Below, in pieces: positions 45,115 through 57,517 of a stretch of DNA of 64,000 bases. Every line of letters starts with the position of its first letter. Position 1 is the stretch's first letter. Origin of the DNA: Thermothelomyces thermophilus ATCC 42464 (lineage: Eukaryota > Ascomycota > Sordariomycetes > Sordariales > Chaetomiaceae); assembly GCF_000226095.1 (NCBI RefSeq), contig NC_016477.1:4030001-4094000 (forward strand), in the 5' to 3' direction. Made by a program: the position numbers and the translations under genes. The notes under the pieces are model-generated. The model saw only the letters and a program-made list of their open reading frames with translations, was not told where the DNA came from and searched no databases.

Positions 45115-48100
45115 ATGGCCCAACCGTCTCCCGTTTCGTGTGTGCGCGTCGACGACTCGTTCGGCCCTCACGCCGGCGACTGTCGCGGAGGCTTCGACTT
45201 CACGCTACTCTTTGAGGAGACGATCTTGAGGTTGGCGCCTGCCGGACTGCTCCTCATCGCGCTTCCGCTGCGCGTCTGGTACCTGTCAAAGCTGTCGAGA
45301 AAGCTAGTATCTGCCAAACGCGCGCTGCCAATCAAGATAGTAAGATCTCAATCGCCCCCAACAACCTAGTCATCCATCTATCTACCCAGCATTACGAGCG
45401 CTGGATCTGGCTGCTCGCTCTGTGTGTGCTGGGACCACCGGGAGGGAGATTTCGCGACTGACATACATGTCTCCTGAACTGAGCAGGTCGCCTGGATACT
45501 CCTCGGATCGCTACAGCTCGCTACACTAGTCCTGTGGGCTCTCCCGTCCGCCGCCCGGACGACCACTACTCTACCCTCGGCTGCTGTCGTCTTGGCCTCC
45601 ACGGTTGGACTCTGTGTCCTTTCTTCCCTGGAGCACACGCGTCTCGTACGCCCCTCGACGTCCATCGGCGTCTTCCTGTTCGCCACGCTCTTGTGCGACA
45701 TTGCCTACACCAGGACGCTTTGGCTCCGAGCGGGAGACCAGCTACACCACAATATTGCCATCCTTGCCACGGCCGCGGTAGCCACCAAGGCCTCTATCCT
45801 TGTACTCGAAGCTCTCGACAAGCGCGGCACCTTTCGTCCCGAGTTCCAGGACTACCCGCCAGAGGCCACGAGCAGCATCTTCAACCGCGCCTTCTTCTGG
45901 TGGCTCAACCCCCTGTTCAAGCAGGGGTTTCGCCGCGATCTTGACGTTGACGACTTGTTCCTGCTCGATAAACACCTACGCGCGTCATACGGATTCGCGC
46001 GTTTTCAGTCAATTTGGAACTCTAGTGAGTATTGGACAGTGGGGCAGATGTCTCACCTCGCGTTTGAATCTCATTTTCTCACTCATCAATTTCTGGAACC
46101 CATGTTTTATTGTTTCTTTTTTTTTTGACCCCCCCTCTTGCATGCTCACCTAGTAATTAAGCAGCATTGGCTCACTGTTACACTTTCTGAACTTCCCGAT
46201 TTCACAATCACCCCCACCCACACCCCCTTTATGTCCAATAATCAACCAACCCCTGGAAACCACGTCATAGACCGCAACCATAGGCGCATTGTTTCTTTCT
46301 TTTTTTTTTTTTTTTGGTGTTTTGCTGACACATACTAGTCACAGAAAAGTCCCCCTATTCTCTGCTGTGGGCATCCTATCGCGTCCTCAAGTGGCCGGTT
46401 CTCCAGACGATCCTGCCACGGGCCTGCTACACTGCCCTCTCGTTCTGCCAGCCGTTTCTCATCAACCACGCGATCGTGTTATCCCAGGAGCCGGTTACCA
46501 ATGTCAGCACGCAAAAAGGATACGGCCTCATTGGCGCGTACATCTTGGTCTACGGCGGCATCGCGCTCGCCATGGGCCAATACCAGCATCGCACGTACCG
46601 CAGTATTGCCATGCTCCGCGCCGGCCTTGTCTCCATCATCTACCGTAAGACGAGCACCGTGAGCCTCAGGGGAATCGATCCAGCCACCTCGATGACCCTG
46701 ATGAGCGCCGACATTGAGCGCATCGTCCAAGGCTTCCAGACAATGCACGAGATCTGGGGCAACTCGATCGAGGTCGCGCTGGCCATCTACCTCCTCGAAC
46801 GGCAGCTAGGGGTTGCGTGTGTGGTGCCTGTTGCCGTCTCCATCTGTAAGGCATTCTACTTCCCTCCTTTCCCTTGCCGGCTGAATAGTTCTCCGGACCA
46901 CCCATGCTCAGGGGCACGCTCGTCGCTCGCTCTCTTCGCTAACGCACAGGCAGTCTCCCTGCTGGGCTCCATCGTGGCCATGAACTTTATCATGTCCCGG
47001 CAGGCCATGTGGCTCGAGGCCATCGAGAAGCGCATCTCGGCCACGTCGGCCATGCTCTCCTCGATGAAGGGCGTCAAGATGTGCGGGCTCAAAGACACGC
47101 TGCTCTCCAGTCTGCAGCAGCTGCGCGTCGATGAGCTGAGAATCTCCAAGAAATTCCGGAGGTTGATCATCTGGAACATGCTATTCGGTAAGTGAAGGCG
47201 GCGCTCTAGACGTACCGGCCAACATAGATAGGGGAAATGAGGAAAAGAAAGAAAACAAGATAAGGGATTAAAAAAACAACCAAAGGACAACCGACTAATC
47301 ATGGAACATACATATACAGCCTACATGACGCAGGTCTTCGCGCCCGTCCTGACCTTCCTGGTGTTCTCCATCCGCGCCCGCGACACCGGGGATAAGACGC
47401 TGGACACGGCGCGCGTCTTCACGTCGCTATCCCTGTTTGCCCTGCTCTCGGAGCCCCTGGCCTCGCTCGTCATGGCCCTCGCCGCCTACCTGGGGGCCGT
47501 CGGCAGTTTCGTCCGCATCCAGCAGTTCCTCGAGTCCGAGGAGCGGCCGGACATGCGCAAGCCCGAGGCCGAGCCGACCGAGAAGCCGCGGATCGACGAG
47601 TCGGCCGCAGATGCCGTCGTCGTTCAGGGCGGTAGCTTCGGCTGGGACCCCGAGAAGGAGCCCATCCTCGAGGACATCACCATGTCGGTCCCCTGGCGCA
47701 AGCTGACCATGGTCGTCGGCCCCGTCGGCTGCGGCAAGTCGACCCTGCTGCTGTCCATCCTGGGCGAGGTGCCCGCCCTCGCGGGATCGGTGCGCCTCGG
47801 GTCCGCCAGCGTCGCCTACTGCTCCCAGGACCCCTGGCACATGAACGGCACCATCCGCCAGGCCATCGTCGGCTGCGAAGAGTACGACGAGATGTGGTAC
47901 GCCCGGGTCGTTCACGCCTGCTCCCTTCGGAGGGACTTCCGAGAGCTGCCGCTCGGCGATTCCACAAAAATCGGAAGCGGCGGCATCGCCCTGAGCGGGG
48001 GCCAGAGCCAGCGCATTGTAAGACAGCCCCCCCTTTCCAACAAACATCCATTCACTTCGAGGCGAGCACCGAGCTGACAATCCCCGTTTGCTCGTTTGTT

Positions 48101-50956
48101 TTCATAGGCACTTGCTCGGGCCGTATATGCCCGCAGAAAGATTGTCATTCTGGACGATGTCCTGGGTGGGCTCGACAACACAACTGAGAACCACGTGTTC
48201 CACAGCCTGCTCGGCGAGAAGGGCCTGCTCCGTGGTATGGAGGCTACCGTCCTCCTTGTTTCGTCTTCTGGTAAGTCGAACTTCAAACCCCCCCCCCCCT
48301 TTTCTGATAGCCACCCTAACAATGCTTTGAATAGCAAAACGCCTCCCGTACTCGGATCACATCGTGTGTCTGGGCTCGGACGGTAAGATCGATTCCCAGG
48401 GCACATTTGCCCAGCTCGACGCCGCTGGAGGCTACGTGTCCTCGTTCTGCTTGCCCCGCGCCGACTGGGCCTACACCCCCGAGGATGAAGACCAGAGACC
48501 CGAGGTCGCGCTCGAGAAGCTCCCGCCGAGCTTGACGACGGTGGAGGACCGATCTGGGGTGGAGGGGGATTCGAGTGCCTCGAGCACGTCGAGCAAGACG
48601 GCCTACAACAACAACAGCAACAACAACAACAACAACGCCGACGGCGGGGACGGGATGAGCCGGCGCACCGGGGACATCCAGATCTACCTCTACTACATCA
48701 AGTCGGTCGGCTGGTGGGCGACCCTCATCTTCGTCTTTGCCATCTCTGGCTTTGCTTTCTGCCTCTCGTTCCCCAGTAAGTGGTGATGCTGCTCTCCTGT
48801 CCAGTTCGGGAGGAACGGTGTCCGCTGACAGCCGCGCAAAACAGCCATCTGGGTGGAATGGTGGGCCGCCTACAACGAGGACGATCCCAATGGCAACCTT
48901 GGATACTGGCTCGGCATATATGCCATGCTCGGTGGCGTCGCCATTATCTGCTTGGTCCTCAGTTGCTGGTACGTGTTTTGTTTGGCTCATCCTCCCGGGT
49001 CTCTGGTCTCTCTCCCCGCCTCATGCTATGGCGTCCATGGGTTTCTAACCAAGGCCGTCCAGGCAAATGATCATGACAATGGTTCCCCGATCCGGCGAGA
49101 AGTTCCATTTCGCCCTGCTCAGCGCCGTTCTCAACAACCCCATGTCCTTCTTCGTCAACACGGACTCAGGAGTCACCCTGAATCGATTCAGCCAGGACTT
49201 GCAGCTCATTGATATGGAACTGCCCATCTCGGCACTGAACACCTTCGCGAGTGAGATATATCCTCCTCCCCCCTTTCCTCCCCCCCTTTTCTCTCTCTTT
49301 TTTTTTTTTTTTGGCCCCACAACCCACTCGCTTCCACCTCTTCCCTTTTAGGCTGACATCGTTGTCCAGCTCTTGTCATGTGTCTCGCGCAAATGGCGCT
49401 CATCGGCTACGGCTCTGTATACGCGGCGATCTCGTTCCCAGTTGTGCTGGTGTCCCTGTATATCATCCAGAAGGTGTATCTGCGCACATCGCGGCAGTTG
49501 CGTCTCATGGACCTCGAGACCAAGGCGCCGCTCTACTCGCTGTTTGAGGAGTCCCTGAACGGTATCGCCACCATCCGCGCGTTCCGGTGGCAGGACAAGC
49601 TCAACGACAAGAACCACGAGCTTCTGGACCGCTCCCAGCGGCCCTTCTACCTGCTCTTCTCGGTCCAGCGCTGGCTCACACTCGTCCTCGACCTGGTGGT
49701 CGCGGCCATCGCCGTGCTGTTGGTCGTCTTGGTCGTCGCCCTGCGCGGCACTCTCGCGGCAGGGGGCGTCGGCCTCGCCCTGCTCAACGTGATCCAGTTC
49801 AGCCAGAACATCAAGCTGCTGGTCTCGTTCTGGACGACCCTCGAAACGCACATCGGCTCCGTGGCCCGCATCAAGAGCTTCACCGAGACGGCCGTGCCCG
49901 AGGACCTACCCGAGGAGAACCAGCAGCCCCCGCCGGGTTGGCCATCGGCGGGCGCCATCGAGTTTAGCAACCTGTCGGCCTCATACAAGTTAGTGTCCCG
50001 CACCGTCCGGCCCCTCCCCTCCCCTCACCCCCGCCCAAACAATTACAACCGGTTGTTACCCAGGCTGACCATTGATGGCCTCCTTTCTCCCCAGCCGCGA
50101 CGAGCTCGTATTGAAAGAGGTCTGCCTGTCCATCAAGGCGGGAGAGAAGATTGGGATCTGCGGGCGGACGGGCAGCGGCAAGACGTCCCTCATCATGACG
50201 CTCTTCCGGCTCGTGGACATGCAGGGCGGGTCGATCAGCGTGGACGGGGTGGACATCTCGACGCTGCCGCGGCAGGAGGTGCGCAGCAAGATCGTCGCCG
50301 TGCCGCAGCACCCGTTCCTCCTCAAGGGCTCCGTCCGTCTCAACGCGGACCCGATGGGCCAGGCGTCCGACCAGGACATCACCGCGGCGCTACAGTGCGT
50401 CCAGCTGATGGAGGCGGTCGAGAAGAACGGCGGGCTCGACGCCGACATCGACGACCTCAACCTGTCAGTCGGCCAGAAGCAGCTGTTCTGTCTCGCCAGG
50501 GCCATGCTCCGCCCCAGTACCATCCTCATCCTCGACGAGGCCACCAGCAGGTTAGGAGAACCAAACCCCCCCCTTTTTTTTTCTCCTTCCCTCACCCAAT
50601 TTGACCATCTTTTCTTTACATATTTTTTTCTCTCTTTTTGATACCCCGATGTCTGACCGATCTTACAAAACTGCGCTTGCTGACATATATCAATCAATAG
50701 CATCGACGCCAAGACTGAGGAGACCATGCAGCGTCTTATTCGGAGGAAGTTCGCCAACCACACCGTCATCGCGGTGGCTCACCGCATCGAGACCATCATG
50801 GACTTTGACAAGGTGGCGGTTCTCGACGCGGGAAGGCTCGTAGAATTTGACAACCCGTATAAGCTCCTCGAGTCGCCAGGGTCCGCATTCACAAAGCTGT
50901 ACTGCGCAGCACTGGCAGAGGAGGAGGAGGACTTAGATAAGAAGCGGCCGACATGA
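45115..50956 (+). CDS. MRP-type (ABCC) full-size ABC transporter
   Basis: Twelve exons: 45115-45339, 45487-46024, 46339-46845, 46954-47187, 47320-48017, 48108-48270, 48335-48775, 48845-48968, 49063-49250, 49370-49988, 50095-50550 and 50701-50956; 1482 aa with every junction in phase. Starts at ATG 45115 (MAQPSPVSC). An N-terminal hydrophobic TMD0-like part precedes FFWWLNPLFKQGF, the conserved entry to TMD1. NBD1: Walker A GPVGCGKSTLL, signature LSGGQSQR, Walker B VILDDVLGGLD with Asp for Glu, as is usual in ABCC. A Ser/Asn-rich linker follows (poly-Asn near 48610). TMD2, then NBD2: Walker A GRTGSGKTSL, signature LSVGQKQL, Walker B ILILDEATS. The family exports conjugates and peptides at the plasma membrane or into the vacuole. 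Divergent from the NRPS, hence a likely product exporter or sequestration pump. Intron 2 (314 nt) and intron 11 carry T runs. C-terminus: ...EEEEDLDKKRPT. Confidence 0.95.
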
Positions 50957-53900
50957 AACTTGTTGACATGATTAATTAGGTACAGTACATGATGCATTTG
51001 ACACCAGGCGGTAATGGCCATCAAGAGGGGGGTTGGAAGTCGTGCGGTACATCAAAGTGCATAGGTTGTTTTGAGTCGGATTTTTCTCCTACTTCGCTTT
51101 ACACATGTAATTACCCGTCGATATCGCTTCATACCTGTACAGTAATTATGGACGTACATTCGGAAGAGGTGCGCTTCCCGATCGGGTAACTACATAGTTA
51201 TCTGTGCGGAACTATTGTTGTATGTATGTACATATATATGTACGTACATACATACTGTAATGCACGTCTGTACCATATATGTATTGTACATACATAGGCA
51301 CCTGCGCAGTTGTGCAAGGTTAGTTAAACCCACGCCCACGTTGTCCTACCAATTCGTACTCGCATTGGGAACCCCGAACGCTGCATCCATGGGATCGTTC
51401 CCGAATCTGTCATGAAGTGTATAAACAATTCAGGTAATTAATCGTTTCATATTACCTCCCAAAGTTCATCCCACCACCATGCTGCCTCTTGGCAATCGGG
51501 AGGACACCCAAATCCTACGCTCACTTAATACACCTAAGACTTTCACAATGTGGCCCCCGCAGAGCTTTCGCTCATGGCCCGCTCTGGTTATTCAGAGCGT
51601 TTTTTTGTGGATGTGTGCGTGTCTCTATCCCATACTATGGCTTGTCTCCTCTTAAATGTTGGCAGGCAGGCTCGTCCACCAGCCAGCGTACCAAATTATT
51701 ATTCGTATTCGTAGCCTGTCGCTTCATTTGCTTATTATCGCAGGCGCCGCACCATTCACGGGGTGCCAGACTGCAGTGTTGGTTGGCCTGAATGAAACCG
51801 AACGCAGCAAAGTGGCGCGGATGGGGCTATTGGGCGCTTTATTGCATGCTCCCTCTACTCGTCTCTGGCTAAACTGCACGCCACTGGGGACCGAGACAAA
51901 TTCTTCTGTTCTAGAACTTCGCGACCAAAATGTCGACGGCAGCTGCCGCAGCTGAGTCTGCGCCAAGCGTCGGGACAGGGGCAACTCAGACGCCGGCCGA
52001 CAGAGGTCCTCCCGTTCCCGTTACTAAGAGAAAAAGGATAGAAGGGGGGGGAGGGGTGGTTAACTTCGATGTCGATGACAGTGCAACCGAGGGTGATCGA
52101 CGTTACCTAGGACAATGTCCTCCTTTTTTGTTTGAAGACAAAAAAAAAAAAAAAATAGAAGCTTACGTTGATATTAGCGTTCCGGAAATCAGGTTTGGTT
52201 CTCTTCAACTCTCAACACTCTGGAGCGTCGTTATGGGGATGAACAGTCCGGGCTGATCATTTGGTAGGGTGCCCTAATGGTATGACGAGAAGTATTTTCT
52301 CAAGGCTCAAGGTAGTGCATTCTCCCTGCTTTTTGCCAACCTTTGGTTCCCTAGCCCCTCTTTTTGTTTCCTACGTCTAAATTTCTTTTTGTGTAACTAC
52401 CCTGATTAGCTGTCTTGACGAACGCGCCATTCTGACCCCGGGTCGTGTCAGGGCTCAGCGACATTGGATAGCAGACAAGCGAGATGGGAATTTGGGTCTT
52501 TCAGGGCCGTGGATGCTGTGTCTTCGAGACTCGTGTCCAGGTCAAGCAAGATATGCCTGGGTAGAGCTTGGATAGCAAGCCGGCACGGATTTCCGGCTTG
52601 TCGAGCTTTGGGAGGTCGCACAGCACGCATGTCACGACCATCAGTACTTACCAACTAAAACGTTGAAAGATAAATCACCTATACCACTATAGATGAAAGA
52701 ATCAAACAGGGACATGATATCGCCCTGCTGTCTGCCCAAAACTCAGACGCATACGAACCTAATCAGGAGCATATTATACCCAGAGACTCTTGGGATATCA
52801 AAAGATCTCGAAATTGGTATAATTACTGTTTCCATTATCGATTTCGGATTTCATCATTCCCGTGATTGAACGCTAAATCACGAAAACGAAAGCAGGATGG
52901 CAATGAATCGTGTTAATAAACCAGGTAATTAGGTACCTTACATAATTACTATTACTCTCATGCCGTATACCGGTTCCCACAACCTTCTAGGCTGTCGTGC
53001 TGCGTGATCAAGCCCTTGATCCGCGGTAAACTTTCATACAGGTGATACGAGAGTTAGTCATGGCGTTGATTTTTACTAGGATGAATATGGTAGTGCCACA
53101 GTTGCTTCAGATTCAACGGCTTGTGCCATGCTGGTTGGCTGGAAAGAGAAAGCGGCAGCCTGTGTTAGTGTTAGCAGGGCGTTGACAATGGCTCGCAGTG
53201 CAGTGAGCGCGCTGCAAGCGCCGCAAGAAAGGACACGTTATTGGGGGGTGGAAGGCGTGGAACCACTCAATTGGAAGAACATCAGGGTACTCCGTACGGC
53301 CGAGTTATTGCCGAGGTGTGAAGAGGATAGCATCAGCCAGAACAATCGGCACGACTCAAGGTATGGAATGCAGGCATGATTAATTAAGGATCGGCTAACT
53401 CGGCACAAACCTTCCTATAATTGTATATGCCGTCGATTCTGCCTAGCTTTTCTAAGTTTGCCCAGTTACCTAGGAGGGAAGGTAATTACGTCTGAATTGA
53501 TGTGATCCGAGTAGTGCTTGGTAACCTAAGGTAGGTAGGTACCTTTACGGCCGGCCTAGAACTTTCGAGGGACGGGGGTGTGCGAAGCTGGACAAGCGGG
53601 AAAAAATAACCCATATCTGTCTTGATGCACCGGTCATTTGTTAGTTTCCCTTTGGATGCTCTCATTGCTTCTAATTCCAGGTGTATTTGTGAGTCGGCTT
53701 CCATATCTGCCCATTCATGTAAAGGCAGCGTGGAGCATGCGTGGTCGGCAACCCATGGGGGCATGTCCGGAGCAATGCTGGCTTGGCTGCTTCTATTTTG
53801 ATCACACTGCTTACTTACACGCTTACAACCAGGTAATTACGCATCCAAGTACTACTGTGCAGTTAGATTACGGAGATTCTCTTCAGATCCGTGCAACACA

Positions 53901-54825
53901 CTAGTCGTCGCTTACCGGGTTTCCCCACAGCACCGGGTGTTATGCTTCAACTGCTTACGTCTTGGCGCGGATCGATCTTAGCCAGCGCTTTAGTGCGAAC
54001 AAGAGAATGCGCGCAAGATTTGGTCTCCAATGCTCTTCGGTTGCAGTGTAACAAGGACTCGCGGTACGCTCTACCAACTGCTCCGTAGCCAGAAGAAAAG
54101 GCTATCACCTTGGGGTTTAAAGTCCCTCCAAATTGCGTCTCGGCTGGGGCCGTAGAGTTGAAAGTACATACATACGTAGGTACCTACCTCCTTCAACACC
54201 TACTTATGTACGGACGTACATACAAATTGTTTAGGGACACAACGTAGTCCCCTCTAATAGACCGTCTTACAGGAAACCTTCTGAGATATTGTAGACCCCT
54301 TTCTCGTTTATCGACAACGCCGCATTGCAAGCTGGAGCTAGCATCTGGCCGTTATGTTTTGCAGAGGTATCTTACGACCTATTTTGGGTCATCTCAGGTG
54401 GGGCAAGTATGTACCTCAGCCACAACACTCGGTGTAATTATCACGTTGGTGTCTGATCGACATCATGCTTTGGAGAGAGTAGACCTTTGACAATTCTATT
54501 TCGAGATTCGGTCAGCGGCGCAACCCATTGCAACAACCAGCTTGCAAGCCCGTGGAACGTCAGCATGGCCATCATCGGCCGAGGCCGGGGTAAACGACGA
54601 CGAGAGGTTTCAACTCCAGACCAGTTGATGGGAGGAACCAAATGGAATATATTAAGGGGGCATCTCGATTTGCAGTTTCCCCTCAGCTCGAATCATCAAC
54701 TCATCTGGTGTAAACCTCTCAACAATTGAGCAAGATTTGACAACTCGACCAAAATATACGGTCCGCACAAGCCAAAACATTCATCAGAAAAAACGCACAC
54801 TCCTTTCCCCGATACACGATTCAAG
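50957..54825. other. Long intergenic region right of the MRP transporter
   Basis: About 3.9 kb with no gene I can support. It contains TACATACATAC-type and GTAGGTAGGTACC-type short repeats (51225-51300, 53530-53545, 54165-54200), poly-A at 52140-52155 and many short shadow frames. A weak coding remnant may begin at 51930. The promoter of the acidic secreted protein should lie in 54600-54825. Confidence 0.6.
51930..52256 (+). pseudogene. Possible gene remnant: Ala-rich N-terminus ending in a basic KRKR patch
   Basis: A 108-codon frame whose first 40 codons are GC-rich and protein-like (MSTAAAAAES..., then PVTKRKRIEG). It then runs into a G tract, a poly-A tract and non-coding-looking sequence. 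No domain was recognised. It could be the first exon of a decayed gene or chance. Low support. Confidence 0.2.
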
Positions 54826-55470
54826 ATGAAGTTCCAGCTCATCACGGCGGCTGCTGCCATCTTCGCCGCGACCGCGGCAGCGCTTCCCGCCCCCCGGCCT
54901 GACAGCCAGGCCATCGACGTCCGTACGGACGACCTGATCGACGAGACGAGCGTCGAGGCCGTCGAGGCCGCCGACGCCCGGGATCTCGACACCCTCGACA
55001 CCCGCGCCCCGCTCGATCTCGGCGGTGACCATGATGTCACCGCCGAGTATGCGGCCATCGAGGCCCGCGACACCGAGTCGGTTGAAGGCCCCGAGCCTTT
55101 TGACCTCGGGGGAGACGATGACGAAGAAGAGTATGCGGCCATCGAGGCTCGCGGTTTCGAGGACGCTGAGGCGGCGGATGACGAGAGCCAAGATGCCCCT
55201 GTGGAATTCGATCTCGGGGGCGACGATGAGGGTGCCGAGGATGAGGACGCTGAGGATGTCGTCGACAATGAGGGCGATCACTTTGAGGCCATCGAAGCCC
55301 GCGACGAGGGCTCTGCGCAGGAGTCTCACGACTTTGACGCGGAAGCCGAGACGGACGACGCCACCGAGGATGTCAGCACCGAGGATGTCGAAGCTCCCGA
55401 AGGCGGGGTTACGGACGCCGCCGATAGTGAGGCTACCGATGCCGATGAAGATCAAGACCTGGATGAGTGA
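54826..55470 (+). CDS. Small secreted, highly acidic repeat protein
   Basis: Intronless, 214 aa, with a consensus ATG context after a typical leader. Residues 1-19 are a signal peptide (MKFQLITAAAAIFAATAAA, then LPAPR). The rest is extremely acidic, with no lysine after position 2 and its few arginines mostly at the ends of repeat units. Three imperfect units share (P/E)(L/F)DLGGD then an acidic stretch then AIEAR, at about residues 62-81, 91-109 and 127-159; the tail is Asp/Glu/Ala/Thr-rich. No known domain is recognised. The periodic single Arg could mark processing sites, but the Lys-Arg pairs of Kex2-processed fungal precursors are absent. It may be a cell-wall or apoplastic acidic protein, an ion binder or a processed precursor. 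Its link to the NRPS cluster, 3.9 kb away, is not supported. Confidence 0.85.
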   Translation: MKFQLITAAAAIFAATAAALPAPRPDSQAIDVRTDDLIDETSVEAVEAADARDLDTLDTRAPLDLGGDHDVTAEYAAIEARDTESVEGPEPFDLGGDDDEEEYAAIEARGFEDAEAADDESQDAPVEFDLGGDDEGAEDEDAEDVVDNEGDHFEAIEARDEGSAQESHDFDAEAETDDATEDVSTEDVEAPEGGVTDAADSEATDADEDQDLDE

Positions 55471-57517
55471 GGTGGGATTTAAAAGGACGGCCTGCTATTA
55501 AGCAGGGATTTGACGATGATCTTTTGGCTTCTAATTTGGTCTCCATGGTGGCACTGTTTAGAGTGGCTTGGGAAAGCGGCAATTCAACTGATTTGTGCAA
55601 ATCATTTGGCCTGAAATGTATATATGGCACGCACCATGGCGTGTATTTTCTCGAACTCTTAGTTCTTGTTCAAGTTTCGATTCGTCTGAAATTTTTGATC
55701 AGTTCCATCTTCCCTACCATCACCCTGACCGGCTGTCGTTCCCTCTACTTCCCTGTAGCCGACTGCTCGGGGAGACAATAGGAAATCAGGACCAGAGCTG
55801 GGTCGCTCGAGCTGATAATCGAGGGAGAGGATGGAGGTGCAAAAAGCAACACGGTTGGAGGTAGGAGAAGGAACAAAGGTAAGATGTAAGCGGTCTTGAA
55901 GAGACCGATCGATCCACCCAGGGGTCGAACCTGGAACCTCCTGATTACTTGATCAACCGAGATAACGATGATATCGGAAGTTCAGTCGTAGTCAGACGCT
56001 CTGCCATTGAGCCAGCGGACCTTGTTGTATTTTTGTGTGATTGGCGTTGAACTCATAAAGGTTCCGCCAGTGCGTCATTTTTTTTCTCCGGAGAAAAAAT
56101 CTTGCTTTCACTCCATGCTAAACCCAGTTGTGGCCAGAGCACAGGTCCACTTCAAGCTCCATCATTTTTCTTAAAAGATCTTGTATGTGGAGAGGGAACT
56201 GCTGCCAACCTAAGCTAGCAGGCTCATGTTGGTTGTGAGGGCTGGAGCAGCTCTGTTTACTTTCCTGACTTGGACGGTTTCCAGGGAGGGTCTGTCCACA
56301 CGCAGCAGATCCCCAAATGGTTCTCAAGTCGATAAGTCTTGACCGAGCGCTCGTATCCTTTCGTTTTGGAAGTATAGGGAAACTGGTCAACGCCATGCTA
56401 AAAGGACGTCCACATTTGCATTTTTCTATCTCCCTGACCATTATCTGGGAAATGATGGAGAGCAGAACGGGTGACATTCATCGTTATTTAGGATAGCCAT
56501 GACGAGGATACTAACACCATTACGTCTGGTGGGAGCAGGCCCTTCCAAATGACATTAAGATGAGAGAGAGATGTTTTTGACGTAATCAAGGCATGCTTTG
56601 ACATTGTGAGCCCAGAAGGGGAGCGGCGTCTGTCGGGCCGTTTGGTGAAGTTTACCTCAATTGAGGGCCCTCTATATCTACACACGTAACGTCAAAAGAC
56701 ATGTCTTTAGCATTTGTAATGACGGCTAGGTAATCTGCATCTCACCAGACACCATCGGCATACTCATATATCTGCCTCGAAAGAATGCCGTAGCGAAGAG
56801 GATGCTCAACATCGCTCTTGAATGTGACCAAAACTTTGCTGAAAATAGCTGTCTAACAGCACCCCGTCGTCAAATTTTCTGAACCCCTTTCCCTTCTTTA
56901 AATTAACCTGATATAATTATAAAGTTCGTTTTCATCTTAAGGAAGTGTCCACCCACTAATATGTTTCAAGGGGAATGATGGGATCTGAGAGATATTTCCC
57001 AATCCCCTTTCTTCTGTCACGCTTGTTCTCCTCCTCTTTAGGGAGTCTTCTTTGAGGAGGCTCTCAATTCGCACGCTCCTTAATACCCGCATTTGACAGA
57101 TGCTGACCCGCATGGCCCAATCTCACATCGCTTTGCTATTTAGCATCCAAGGACTGGGCCAAGGGAGAACTGCTTAATCACAGCAAGATTGCCTCCTGCA
57201 CGCTTTGCTCTTCCGTCACTTTGTGCCCCTTCCCGTCCTTTCGTCCTATAACCATCGGGCAGGTCGCACCGGGCAATGAGTTCTTGGTTCGGACCTGCAA
57301 GTGGGGGGATTCCAGATGTTCCTTCCCTACTTTCATTCCGTAATTATATTCTATTCTCTTCACGGGAGGAAAAAAGCAACCTCGACTGTGCCTGGTTGAA
57401 AACAACACGTGATTACGACGTGTAGGCGGCTTAATTAATTATCTTGGCTTCTCGTAGCCGCCTAGCGGAAAACTCTGAACTAGATTCCTATCGAACCCTG
57501 CTGGCCGTTCTCACATC
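55471..57517. other. Intergenic region with one tRNA gene
   Basis: About 2 kb. Apart from the tRNA at 55910-56021, I see no coding frame with gene-like content. Minus-strand frames such as 56118-56477 show no domain. Confidence 0.55.
55910..56021 (-). tRNA. tRNA-Arg(ACG) with a 40-nt intron
   Basis: Cloverleaf on the minus strand: acceptor GGTCCGC / GTGGATC (seven pairs, two G-U), discriminator G; D arm TGGCTCAATGGCAGAGC; anticodon stem TCTGA / TCAGG; loop CT-ACG-A...A with anticodon ACG at 34-36; T arm CCAGG-TTCGACC-CCTGG. A 40-base insertion begins after base 37, the canonical intron position. The core TCTGACTACGA and TTCCAGGTTCGA match fungal tRNA-Arg(ACG) as I know it. No strong T run follows within the first bases. 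Confidence 0.82.

Noticed and set aside
54826-55470. Acidic secreted protein as a dikaritin-type RiPP precursor
   Set aside because: Lacks the repeated Lys-Arg Kex2 sites and a repeated short core with Tyr, and no UstY-like (DUF3328) gene is nearby.
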